From Actinomycetospora sp. TBRC 11914 (GTDB lineage Bacteria; Actinomycetota; Actinomycetes; Mycobacteriales; Pseudonocardiaceae): a stretch of 60,222 nt of DNA. This document shows, one piece after another, positions 18,594-26,907 of the stretch. The translations under genes and the position numbers were made by a program. The DNA lies in contig NZ_JABBND010000029.1 in NCBI RefSeq assembly GCF_012933465.1, positions 1 through 60,222 on the forward strand, in the 5' to 3' direction. The notes beneath the pieces are model-generated. The model ran no database searches. It was given only the letters and a program-made list of their open reading frames with translations, and was not told where the DNA came from. Each line of letters opens with the position of its first letter. The first letter of the stretch is position 1.

Positions 18594-20888
18594 CTACCCG
18601 TGGTGCGCGAGGGCGTGGTCGGGGGCGTCGTGGCCCGGGCTGTCGTGGCCGGCGGAGGCGTCGTGGTGACCCTGGTCCTCGTGCCCCTCCCCCGAGCCGT
18701 GCTCGTGGGTCGTGTCGTCGTGCGCCGCCGGCGCCGGGTCGGCCGCGGTGTGGGCCGCCGTGTGGTCGGTGGCGTCCGTCGCCGCCTGCTCGTGGTGGAC
18801 CGGCGTGGTGGGGGTGCCACCCACGGTCGGATGGGCCGGCGGCTGGTCGAACGGGGTGTGCGTGCCGGCGTTCCCCGCCGCCCCGAAGGGCGCGTCCGCT
18901 CCGTTCGGCGTCGTCGGCGGGCCCGCCGGCGTGGTCCCGACGCCGGCACCCGGCACACCCGCGCCCGGGAGGCCCGCGCCCGGGAGGCCCGCGCCCGGGA
19001 CGCCCGCGCCGGGGTTCTGCTCGGCGCCGGCCAGCGGGCCCCGGACGAGCGGCCCGTCGTCGAGACCGGGCGGCGGGGGTGCGTGGAGGGCGTCGGGGGC
19101 CGCGTCCGGTCCGCCCGCCGACGGCCCGCCCGACGGGTCGGTCGACGACGTGCCCCCGAGCCCCGCGGCGAGGTCGGTGGTGTGCCCCACGAGCGTCGGG
19201 TCGAGCGGGGAGGCCTCGTGGTGAGGGGAGCCGTTCGTGGTGGCGGCCGCGGCGGTCCCGGCCGTCGCGAGCCCCGTGGCCGCCGTCGCCCCCGTCGCGG
19301 CGGCACCGGCCGCCCCCGCCGCCGCGCCCGCCGGCAGCCCCGGCGCGCCGGCTCCGGCGCCCTGGTCCTGGGCCACGGTGCGCTGGTCGAGGTCGTGGGT
19401 CTGGCGCGTCCCGGCGCCCCCGACCTGGCTCTGGCTCGCCGGGCCGCCGTTGCGGTCGTCGGCGTGCTGTTCCTGCTGCGAGCCGCGTCCCGCCGACTGG
19501 CTCTGCGAGACGCCCTGGCCGCCGCGCCCGTCGTCGTTCTGGGTCTGGTGTGAACCCCGGCCGGCGCTCTGCTGCTGGCTGCTCGGGCCGCCACCGCGGC
19601 CGTCCTCGTTCTGCGTCTGGGTCGAGCCCTTGCCGGCATGCTGGTTCTGGGTGCTGCCGGCGCCGCCGCGGCCGTCGTGGTTCTGCGTCTGGGTCGAGCC
19701 CTTGCCCGCGTTCTGATTCTGGGTGGTGTGCCCGCCGCCGCGGGTGTCGGCGTTCTGGGTCTGGTCGACCCCGTCGCCGCCGTCCTGGTCCTGCGTGACG
19801 TCGCCCGCGCCCCGGCCGTCGGCGTCCTGGGTCTGCGACCCGTGCCCGTCGGTGTGCTCGATCTGAGTGACCGTGCCGTGGCCGCCGCCACGGTCGTCGA
19901 CGCCCTGGTACTGGTCGGTGGACAGGTGCCCGTCGTCGTGCCCGTGCCGCCCGTGGCCGCCGTCGTCGGTGGTGGACTCCTCCTGGGTGACGTTCGCGTC
20001 GAAGTGCCCGTCGGTGTCCGGGATGACGTCGACGGTGGTGTGAGCGTCGACCGCGACCGAGTAGCTGCCGTCGGGCTTGTGGTGGACGATCACGTCCTCG
20101 TGCTGGTGGACGACCAGGTCGGCGTGCTCGGAGGGGCTGACGGTGTACACGTCGTGCCCGTCGTAGCTGTACTCGTGGCCGCCGTACTGCACGACGACGA
20201 CGAGGTGGCTGTCGACGACGAAGTTGCCGTTCGCGTCCTCGCGGACCACCACCGTCTCGTACTGCTGGACGGTGATCCCGCCGTCGCCGTGCCCGCCCTG
20301 CTGCCCACCCTGCTGCCCGCCGCCCTCGCCGCGGCCCGGTCCGCCGTCGCGCTGACCGGTCCCCGGCGAGCCCCCGCCGCCGTGCCAGGTGCTCGCGGTC
20401 GACGCGACCACCGATCCGTCCGGGCCGTGCCCGATCGACCCGCTCACGTGGTCCGGGGTGATCCCGACGCCGCCGACGTGCTGGTCGACCGTGACGTGCC
20501 CCCCGGGCCCGCCCGGAACGCCGTCGCCGCCCCCGGGTCCGCCCGGGCCCTGGCCGCCCCCGCCCGGGCCCTGGCCGCCCCCGCCCGGACCCGCGCCGCC
20601 CCCGCCCGGACCCGCGCCGCCCCCGTCGGTCGTGCCCAGCGGTGTCTCCTGGGCCGCGAGCTCCGGGGTCGCGCCCTCGGCGCCCGCGGTCCCCTCGGAC
20701 AGGCCGTACGCCAGGCCCGCGGCATAGGCGGCCACCCCCGCACCGCCCGCGAACCGCAGCGGGGGGACGTGGGCCTGGGCACGCGTCGGCGGCTGACCGC
20801 CCCCCTGGGTCGCCGCCTCGACGGCACGTACCGCCTCGACCGCGCGGATGGCGCGATCGACCGGCCCGTTCCCCTCCCGTTCGCTCAC
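18594..20888 (-). CDS. Low-complexity repeat protein of the ini-like operon (QTQN repeats)
   Basis: 764 residues, positionally like IniB but with no recognised IniB domain. Residues about 45-65 form a weak hydrophobic segment. They are followed by GPGGGG repeats and then a folded-looking part (about 200-330) rich in short beta-like strands (VVVREDANGNFVVDSHLVVV). Residues about 360-540 have repeats of form QTQNxDGRGG...SQxQxAGKGS. The C-terminal region is Ala/Pro-rich with GVPGAGLPGAG repeats and a His-rich end. The GTG start has GGAGGG 7 nt upstream. It lies 31 bp after iniC-like, and a GAGTAG-n4-CTACTC palindrome lies 36 bp upstream. Function unknown; a structural or scaffold role is inferred. 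Confidence 0.82.
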   Translation of the reverse strand: MSEREGNGPVDRAIRAVEAVRAVEAATQGGGQPPTRAQAHVPPLRFAGGAGVAAYAAGLAYGLSEGTAGAEGATPELAAQETPLGTTDGGGAGPGGGGAGPGGGGQGPGGGGQGPGGPGGGDGVPGGPGGHVTVDQHVGGVGITPDHVSGSIGHGPDGSVVASTASTWHGGGGSPGTGQRDGGPGRGEGGGQQGGQQGGHGDGGITVQQYETVVVREDANGNFVVDSHLVVVVQYGGHEYSYDGHDVYTVSPSEHADLVVHQHEDVIVHHKPDGSYSVAVDAHTTVDVIPDTDGHFDANVTQEESTTDDGGHGRHGHDDGHLSTDQYQGVDDRGGGHGTVTQIEHTDGHGSQTQDADGRGAGDVTQDQDGGDGVDQTQNADTRGGGHTTQNQNAGKGSTQTQNHDGRGGAGSTQNQHAGKGSTQTQNEDGRGGGPSSQQQSAGRGSHQTQNDDGRGGQGVSQSQSAGRGSQQEQHADDRNGGPASQSQVGGAGTRQTHDLDQRTVAQDQGAGAGAPGLPAGAAAGAAGAAATGATAATGLATAGTAAAATTNGSPHHEASPLDPTLVGHTTDLAAGLGGTSSTDPSGGPSAGGPDAAPDALHAPPPPGLDDGPLVRGPLAGAEQNPGAGVPGAGLPGAGLPGAGVPGAGVGTTPAGPPTTPNGADAPFGAAGNAGTHTPFDQPPAHPTVGGTPTTPVHHEQAATDATDHTAAHTAADPAPAAHDDTTHEHGSGEGHEDQGHHDASAGHDSPGHDAPDHALAHHG

Positions 20889-20919
20889 GGCACCACCCTC
20901 CGAAGCGGGGTCCCCGATG

Positions 20920-22437
20920 TCATGAGTAGCGGCCTACTCCCCCTCGGGCGGGCCCTGCGGCGGAGTACTCAGCACGGCGGGCGGCGAGGATCCCCTCGCA
21001 GGTCCGGACGAGGACGCGGGCCGCCTGGGCCCGCTCGCGGGTGACCGCCGGGCTCTCCGCGCGCCGCTGCCAGCGCTGGTGCTGCTCTGCCGCGGCCCGC
21101 CGGATCGCCTCCGGGTCGGCCCGGGGGTCGAGGCCCAGCCGGATCGCGGGGTCCATCCCGTCACCGCCGAGCAGGAGTTCGGCGTCGTGCAGCTCGGACT
21201 CCGGGAGCAGCACGCGCCGGCTGCGCAGGTCGTCGATGAGCGCGATCTCGGCGAACTCGTGGGCGCCGGCCTGCACGCGCTCGAGCTCGTGCGCCAGCCC
21301 CTGGGCCGCCGGGATCGGGTAGCGGCGCAGCACGGCCTCGAGCGCCGCGAGGGCCGAGCGGGCCTTGAGCACCTCGGCCCGTGCGCCGAACTGGGTGTGT
21401 AGGAGGTGCTGCAGCTCCCGCATACCGCTGGCCGTGGTCAGCTCCCGGGCGAGGTCGGTCGCACCCTTCACCTGCCCGTCGCGGACCAGACCGACGGCGG
21501 TCCGCACCCCGAAGAGCCCGTAGCGGCGCAGCAGCCCGGCCCGGTCGGCGGTCGACACCGTCCCGTCCATCTCGAGGGTCTCGAAGCGGTCCGCGGTGAG
21601 CAGCAGGCGGTCGGTGTCCGACGACGCGGCCAGCGCGGCGAACGCCCGGTACTCGGCCTCCCGCAGCGACGCCGCCGACGAGGCCAGCAGACCCGCGACC
21701 GGCACCACCGTCTGACACAGCGACCGCACCCGCGGGTCGAGCCGGTACCGTTCGGCGATCTTGGCCGCCGTCGCGAGGGCGTCGGGGCGGGCGTGCCCGA
21801 TCTCGTCGCAGCGCGAGAGCACCGCGATGGTGTTGACGGTGCGGCGGTCCACCGCGCCGTCGCGGAACGCCTCGAGGAAGCGGGCGTCGTCGCCGTGGGC
21901 GTGGCGCATGAGGTAGACGACGGCGTCGGCCGCGGTCACCTCGTCGCCGTCGGGGGCGAGGACCCGTTCGCTGCGCTCGGAGACCTCGGTGTTCACCGAC
22001 CCGATGCCCGGCGTGTCGATCAGCATCGTCCGGCGCAGCGTCGGCGAGGGCCAGGTGACGACGAGGCGCTCGACCCGCTCCGCCGGGAGGTCGCCGAGGT
22101 CGATCTCGAGGGACCCGTGACGCTGCCGGAACGGCAGCTGGCGGGGTGGCCCGCCGATCGGGTGGACGTCGACCCGGTAGGCCACGCCGTCGACGTACCA
22201 GGTCACCAGGCGGGTGCACTCCCCCGCGTCGGTCGCCGCCAGCTCCTGGCCCACGAGCGCGTTGAGCAGCGTCGACTTGCCCGCCTTGACCCGCCCCGCG
22301 ATGGCGACCCGCAGCGGCTCGCCCATGCGCCCGGCCGCGGCCCGCAGGGTCGGCTCGGCCGGCCCGCCCGCGTACACCCGCATCGCCGCGGCGAGCAGCC
22401 CGCGGACGGCCGGCACGACGCCGGCGTCCGGGGTCAC
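20920..22437 (-). CDS. iniC: Dynamin-like GTPase, IniC-like
   Basis: A 505-residue bacterial dynamin-like protein, close in length to mycobacterial IniC. P-loop GRVKAGKST is at residues 48-56, with a switch-1 threonine in CTRLVTWY. Switch 2 DTPGIGS is at 141-147, and the GTP base-recognition loop is LSRCDEIG. The C-terminal half is helical without a clear membrane helix. The GTG start overlaps the IniA-like stop by 4 bp (22434-22437), so the two are made together and probably form a pair, as in M. tuberculosis iniBAC (cell-wall stress operon). The last codons run into a GAGTAG palindrome. Confidence 0.88.
   Translation of the reverse strand: MTPDAGVVPAVRGLLAAAMRVYAGGPAEPTLRAAAGRMGEPLRVAIAGRVKAGKSTLLNALVGQELAATDAGECTRLVTWYVDGVAYRVDVHPIGGPPRQLPFRQRHGSLEIDLGDLPAERVERLVVTWPSPTLRRTMLIDTPGIGSVNTEVSERSERVLAPDGDEVTAADAVVYLMRHAHGDDARFLEAFRDGAVDRRTVNTIAVLSRCDEIGHARPDALATAAKIAERYRLDPRVRSLCQTVVPVAGLLASSAASLREAEYRAFAALAASSDTDRLLLTADRFETLEMDGTVSTADRAGLLRRYGLFGVRTAVGLVRDGQVKGATDLARELTTASGMRELQHLLHTQFGARAEVLKARSALAALEAVLRRYPIPAAQGLAHELERVQAGAHEFAEIALIDDLRSRRVLLPESELHDAELLLGGDGMDPAIRLGLDPRADPEAIRRAAAEQHQRWQRRAESPAVTRERAQAARVLVRTCEGILAARRAEYSAAGPARGGVGRYS
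20924..20939. promoter_or_regulatory. GAGTAG-n4-CTACTC palindrome, copy 1
   Basis: GAGTAGCGGCCTACTC, perfect 6-bp arms with a CGGC spacer. It overlaps the end of iniC-like and lies 36 bp before the QTQN-repeat gene. A shorter palindrome GAGTACTC follows at 20963-20970. It differs by one base from copy 2 at 26866-26881. Candidate site for the LuxR/LAL regulator, or an RNA hairpin between the two genes. Confidence 0.7.
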
Positions 22438-24275
22438 CGACGACCCGCCGCGGCCACCGCGGGCCGGTCGGTCGCGTGGCTGAGGACCTCCCGGGCGCGC
22501 TCACGCACCATCGCGAACGAGTCCAGGTCGGACTTCAGCCGGGACAGCTCGTCGTTCTCGGCCTCGTCGTTGGTGACGGCCTTCTGAGCCGCGGTGAGCG
22601 CCTCCTTGGTGGAGCGCTGCAGCTCCTCGGCGCGCCGCGTGTAGCCGTCGCGCATCTCCCGCTGGATGCGCCGCAGCGCGTCCCGGGAGTCCTTGCCGAC
22701 CTGCAGGTTGAACTCGTCGACGAAGCGGCGCACCGCGGTCTTCGCTCCCGCCCGGCGCTTCTCGAGCTGGCGCTTGCGCTCCTCGCCCAGCCCGGACTTC
22801 CCCATCAGCAGGCCGAGGCCCACCCCGACGGGGCCGGGCAGCGCGATGGCCGCCATGTGCGTCAGCAGGGTGAACATCATGAAGCCGCCGTAGGCCTTCT
22901 GGAACGCCGCCATGCCCCCGGCGAGCTTCTTCGGTGTGGCGCTGAACGACGAGTCGATCTCGATCTCCTCGATCACCTCGACCGGGGCCGCGATCCCCGC
23001 CGGGGCGACCGCCTGTTGCGCGGCGAGGTCGAACTGCTCGGCGACCCGCTCCGCGAGCTCCCGGGCCCGGCGGGCGAACTGGCCGTAGTTCTCGAGGGCC
23101 TCGCCGGCCAGGCGCTGGCGCATCCACTGCTCGAACGCCGGCCAGTCCTTGGCCGGGTCGCCCTCGTCGATGCCCTTCTCCGCGTCGTGCAGCACCTCGC
23201 GGGAGCGTTGCCGGAGGTCGTAGTCGATGTCGGAGGTGATGTCGGCGAACCCGTCGAAGAGGATCTGCTGCCAGCCCGAGGAGCGTTCCCGGAGCGAGTC
23301 GGCCCGCTGTTGGGCCCGCGTCAGCTCGGCGACGAGGGCCGCGGAGCGCGCGGGGTTGGTGAGGGACGCGGCCCGCGACCGCAGCGCCGGCTCGAGCTGG
23401 CCGACGACCGAGAGCACGTGGTTGCCGACCGAGTGGAGCGCGACCCGCTCGGCGTCGCGCACCACGTCCTGCAGTCGCTGGACCAGCGGCGGGAAGCCGG
23501 ACTCGACGTTGAGCTCCTGGTCGCCGGCGTTGGCGGCGACGTTGCGGAGCTCCGAGGAGACCGCCAGGACGTCGACGTCGAGGCCGGCCCGGCGGAGGTG
23601 CCCGAGGTCGATGTCGCGGATGCGCTTCCACTCGGGGTAGAGGTCGATCTTGGTGAGGACGACGACGATCGTCGGGCACAGCTCCTTGACCGTCCGCAGG
23701 AACCGGATCTCGGCCGCGGTGAGCTCCTGGGACGCGTCCGAGACGAACACGACCGCGTGCGCCTGCGGCAGCGACCCGATGGTCACGGCGTTGTGCACCG
23801 ACCCCAGGCCCCCGACGCCGGGCGTGTCGACGAGGGTGAGCCCGGAGGCCAGCAGCGGGCGGTCGAGACCGACGGTCATCGACCGCAGCCGCCGCTGGTT
23901 GCCGGGATTGCCGTTCTCGGTGACGTAGGCGGCGAGCTCGCCGACCGGGACGTCCTCGGTCCACGGCGACTCGCCGCCGGTGGCGGACTGGTAGCTCGCC
24001 ACCGCCCGCACCTGCTGGGAGTAGCCGACCTTGGTCGGGACGGCGGTGGCGATGTCATCGTCCACCGGGCACACCGGCGCGGTGATAAGGCCGTTGATCA
24101 GTGAGCTCTTGCCCTGCTTGAACTCGCCGACGACGTACACCGTCACCGACGTGTCCGACAACAGGTGCCGGGCACCGGTCAGTCGTTCGACGAGATCCTC
24201 CCGCTCGTAGGCGGTGGCTCCCTTGACCGCGAGGTCGAGGGTCTCGGCGGCGAACTGGTATCCGGTGCCCGACAC
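22434..24275 (-). CDS. iniA: Dynamin-like GTPase, IniA-like
   Basis: A 613-residue bacterial dynamin-like protein (mycobacterial IniA is of similar size). P-loop GEFKQGKSS is at residues 50-58, switch-2 DTPGVGG at 150-156 and base-recognition TKID at 208-211. The helical bundle holds a hydrophobic paddle (about 465-500, FMMFTLLTHMAAIALPGPVG) that would insert in the membrane. A coiled, charged C-terminal stalk follows. IniA of M. tuberculosis is a membrane-fission dynamin induced by cell-wall drugs; the same biochemical role is inferred here. It lies 43 bp after the 20-repeat gene and overlaps iniC-like by 4 bp. Confidence 0.9.
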   Translation of the reverse strand: MSGTGYQFAAETLDLAVKGATAYEREDLVERLTGARHLLSDTSVTVYVVGEFKQGKSSLINGLITAPVCPVDDDIATAVPTKVGYSQQVRAVASYQSATGGESPWTEDVPVGELAAYVTENGNPGNQRRLRSMTVGLDRPLLASGLTLVDTPGVGGLGSVHNAVTIGSLPQAHAVVFVSDASQELTAAEIRFLRTVKELCPTIVVVLTKIDLYPEWKRIRDIDLGHLRRAGLDVDVLAVSSELRNVAANAGDQELNVESGFPPLVQRLQDVVRDAERVALHSVGNHVLSVVGQLEPALRSRAASLTNPARSAALVAELTRAQQRADSLRERSSGWQQILFDGFADITSDIDYDLRQRSREVLHDAEKGIDEGDPAKDWPAFEQWMRQRLAGEALENYGQFARRARELAERVAEQFDLAAQQAVAPAGIAAPVEVIEEIEIDSSFSATPKKLAGGMAAFQKAYGGFMMFTLLTHMAAIALPGPVGVGLGLLMGKSGLGEERKRQLEKRRAGAKTAVRRFVDEFNLQVGKDSRDALRRIQREMRDGYTRRAEELQRSTKEALTAAQKAVTNDEAENDELSRLKSDLDSFAMVRERAREVLSHATDRPAVAAAGRR

Positions 24276-24318
24276 CTGGTGTCCTTTCTATCGGTCGTGC
24301 TTGCCGAGCAGGAGGGAC

Positions 24319-26730
24319 TCAGCCGTGGTGGCCGCCGTGGTCGGCCGCCGCGGCGTGGTCGTGCCCGCCGCCGTCGTGGCCGCCACCGTCGTGGGCCGCC
24401 TCGTGCTCGTGGAACACCGGCTCCTCGTGGTGCTGCTCGGCCTGGTGCTGCTCGTGCCCACCGTTGTGCTGGTCGGTGATCCGGTGGTCGACGTTGAGCT
24501 GGTGCTCGCCGCCGCCGTCGTGACCGCCGCCCTGGTGCTCCTGGTGCTGCGGACGCGGGCCCTGGAAGTGCCCCTGGCCGCCGCCCTGGTGCTGCGGAGC
24601 CGCACGGAAGACGTCGCCGCCCTGGTTGACGTCTCCCCCGCCGCCCTGGCCGCCGTTGTGCTGGTCGGTGATGCGCCCGTCGACGTTCACGCCGCCGCGG
24701 CCACCGCCGGCGAACACGTCGCCGCCCTGGTTGATGTCACCGCCGCCGCCACCGAGGCCGCCGTTGTGCTGGTCGGTGATCCGGCCGTCGACGTTGACCG
24801 GCCCGCCACCGCCACCGGCGAACACGTCGCCACCCTGGTTGATGTCGCCACCGCCGCCACCGAGGCCGCCGTTGTGCTGGTCGACGATCCGGCCGTCGAC
24901 GTTGACCGGGCCGCCACCGCCGCCGGCGAAGACGTCGCCGCCCTGGTTGATGTCACCGCCGCCGCCACCGGCGCCGCCGTTGTGCTGGTCGGTGATCCGG
25001 CCGTCGACGTTGACCGGGCCGCCACCGCCACCGGCGAAGACGTCGCCGCCCTGGTTGATGTCACCGCCGCCCCCGAGGCCGCCGTTGTGCTGGTCGGTGA
25101 TGCGCCCGTCGACGTTGACGCCGCCGCGGCCACCGCCGGCGAAGACGTCCCCGCCCTGGTTGATGTCACCGCCGCCGCCACCGGCGCCGCCGTTGTGCTG
25201 GTCGGTGATCCGTCCGTCGACGTTCACGCCACCGTGACCACCGCCGGCGAAGACATCGCCGACCTGGTTGATGTCACCGAGGTCGTTGAGCCCGCCGCCG
25301 TTGTGCTGGTCGACGATGCGCCCGTCGACGTTGAGGCCGCCGCGGTGCGCCGCGGCCGCGAAGACGTCGCCGCCCTGGTTGATGTCGCCGCCCCGGCCGA
25401 TGCCGGCGTTGTGCTGGTCGGTGATCCGGTTGTCGACGTTCACCCGGCCGCGCCCGCCGTCGGCGAAGACGTCGCCGCCCTGGTTGATGTCGCCGCCCCC
25501 GCCGAGGCCGCCGTTGTGCTGATCGACGATGCGGCCGTCGACGTTGACCGGGCCGCCGCCCTCGCCGGCGAACACGTCGCCGCCCTGGTTGATGTCCCCG
25601 CCCCCGCCGACGCCGCCGTTGTGCTGATCGGTGATCCGGCCGTCGACGTTCACGCCACGGCCACCGCCCGCGAAGACGTCGCCGGCCTGGTTGATGTCGC
25701 CACCGCCGCCACCGAGGCCGCCGTTGTGCTGGTCGGTGATCCGGCCGTCGACGTTGACGGGGCCGCCACCGCCGCCGGCGAACACGTCCCCGGCCTGGTT
25801 GATGTCGCCCCCGCCGCCGCCGAGGCCGCCGTTGTGCTGATCGACGATGCGGCCGTCGACGTTCACGCCGCGCCCGCCCTCACCGGCGAACACGTCCCCG
25901 GCCTGATTGACGTCCCCGCCCCCGCCGAGGCCGCCGTTGTGCTGATCGGTGATCCGCCCGTCCACGTTGACCGGCCCGCCACCGCCACCGGCGAACACGT
26001 CCCCGGCCTGGTTGATGTCCCCGCCGCCCCCGCCGAGGCCGCCGTTGTGCTGGTCGACGATGCGGCCGTCGACGTTCACGCCGCGCCCACCATCGCCGGC
26101 GAACACATCGCCGGCCTGGTTGATGTCGCCACCGCCACCGAGGCCGCCGTTGTGCTGGTCGGTGATCCGGCCATCGACGTTCACGCCGCGCCCACCATCG
26201 CCGGCGAACACGTCCCCGGCCTGGTTGATGTCACCACCGCCACCGAGGCCGCCGTTGTGCTGGTCGGTGATGCGGCCATCTACGTTCACGGGCCCGCCAC
26301 CGCCGCCGGCGAACACATCGCCCGCCTGGTTGATGTCCCCGCCACCCCCGCCGAGACCACCGTTGTGCTGGTCCACGATCCGGCCATCCACGTTCACGGG
26401 CCCGCCACCGCCACCGGCGAACACGTCCCCGGCCTGGTTGATGTCCCCGCCACCCCCGCCGAGACCACCGTTGTGCTGGTCCACGATGCGGCCATCGACA
26501 TTCACCGGGCCGCCGCCGCCACCGGCGAACACATCGCCCGCCTGGTTGATGTCGCCGCCACCACCGGCGCCGCCGTTGTGCTGGTCGGTGATCCGGCCGT
26601 CGACGTTCACGTCCCGGCCTCCGCCGGCGAAGACGTCGCCGCCCTGGTTGATGTCGCCGCCGCCACCGCCGCCGCCGTTGTGCTGGTCGGTGATCCGGCC
26701 GTCGATGTTGAGGTTGTCCTGCTCGGTCAT
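24319..26730 (-). CDS. 803-residue protein of 20 tandem Gly-rich repeats
   Basis: No signal peptide or membrane helix is seen. After six residues, 20 units of 34-36 residues follow (residues 7 to about 708), consensus VNVDGRI(T/V)DQHNGG-(G)n-DINQ(A/G)GDVFAGG. A spacer rich in Gln/His comes next, then one half unit (LNVDHRITDQHNGG), and finally a His-rich tail of about 45 residues. Each unit has two short alternating polar/hydrophobic strands (VNVDGRI and DINQAGDVF) separated by Gly-rich turns, suggesting a beta-solenoid or amyloid-like fibre. It is the first gene of the ini-like operon, 43 bp before IniA-like. I do not recognise a named family. ATG at 26728-26730. Confidence 0.85.
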   Translation of the reverse strand: MTEQDNLNIDGRITDQHNGGGGGGGDINQGGDVFAGGGRDVNVDGRITDQHNGGAGGGGDINQAGDVFAGGGGGPVNVDGRIVDQHNGGLGGGGGDINQAGDVFAGGGGGPVNVDGRIVDQHNGGLGGGGGDINQAGDVFAGGGGGPVNVDGRITDQHNGGLGGGGDINQAGDVFAGDGGRGVNVDGRITDQHNGGLGGGGDINQAGDVFAGDGGRGVNVDGRIVDQHNGGLGGGGGDINQAGDVFAGGGGGPVNVDGRITDQHNGGLGGGGDVNQAGDVFAGEGGRGVNVDGRIVDQHNGGLGGGGGDINQAGDVFAGGGGGPVNVDGRITDQHNGGLGGGGGDINQAGDVFAGGGRGVNVDGRITDQHNGGVGGGGDINQGGDVFAGEGGGPVNVDGRIVDQHNGGLGGGGDINQGGDVFADGGRGRVNVDNRITDQHNAGIGRGGDINQGGDVFAAAAHRGGLNVDGRIVDQHNGGGLNDLGDINQVGDVFAGGGHGGVNVDGRITDQHNGGAGGGGGDINQGGDVFAGGGRGGVNVDGRITDQHNGGLGGGGDINQGGDVFAGGGGGPVNVDGRITDQHNGGAGGGGGDINQGGDVFAGGGGGPVNVDGRIVDQHNGGLGGGGGDINQGGDVFAGGGGGPVNVDGRITDQHNGGLGGGGGDINQGGDVFAGGGRGGVNVDGRITDQHNGGQGGGGDVNQGGDVFRAAPQHQGGGQGHFQGPRPQHQEHQGGGHDGGGEHQLNVDHRITDQHNGGHEQHQAEQHHEEPVFHEHEAAHDGGGHDGGGHDHAAAADHGGHHG
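24607..26712 (-). repeat. 20-unit tandem repeat (102-108 bp period) within the CDS
   Basis: Units encode 34-36 residues each. Codon-level differences separate the units, with blocks alternating GRIT/GRIV and NQAGD/NQGGD. Units with NQAGD cluster in the N-terminal half (units 2-10) and NQGGD in the C-terminal half (11-20), which suggests local duplication. Units 13 and 14 are the most diverged. Confidence 0.92.
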
Positions 26731-26865
26731 GTCCGCTCCGTCGTTCTGGATAGGTCGGGGGCACGCCCCGGTGGTCCGCTGGTCCGCCCGGGCCGTGCGC
26801 GAAGGCGACGACGCCGTGCCGATGTGTCCGAGGAGAAGTCTTGGCCGAGCGCCCCCGGGAGTCCT

Positions 26866-26881
26866 GAGTAGCGGACTACTC
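26866..26881. promoter_or_regulatory. GAGTAG-n4-CTACTC palindrome, copy 2
   Basis: GAGTAGCGGACTACTC lies in the 177-bp gap between the LuxR/LAL gene and the 20-repeat gene, 136 bp before the latter's ATG. A half site CTACTC is at 26908-26913, overlapping the LuxR stop. It is the most likely activator site for the operon promoter. Confidence 0.75.
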
Positions 26882-26907
26882 GGCTTGGCGGTCCCCGGTG
26901 ACGCGCA

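Noticed and set aside
18594..20888. Naming this gene iniB.
   Set aside because: Only its position and Gly-rich character match. I could not see the IniB N-terminal domain, and the 20-repeat protein is an equal candidate.
24607..26712. Regular repeat spacing that could suggest a CRISPR array.
   Set aside because: Period is 102-108 bp, the units are coding and diverge by codon position, there are no unique spacers of constant size and no cas genes.
24214..26871. Long plus-strand open frame of repeated VLVGDPAVDVD-type peptides.
   Set aside because: It is the complement of the 20-repeat gene. The minus-strand frame has a sensible start, neighbours in an operon and conserved strand pattern, while this one has no promoter and its periodicity is inherited.
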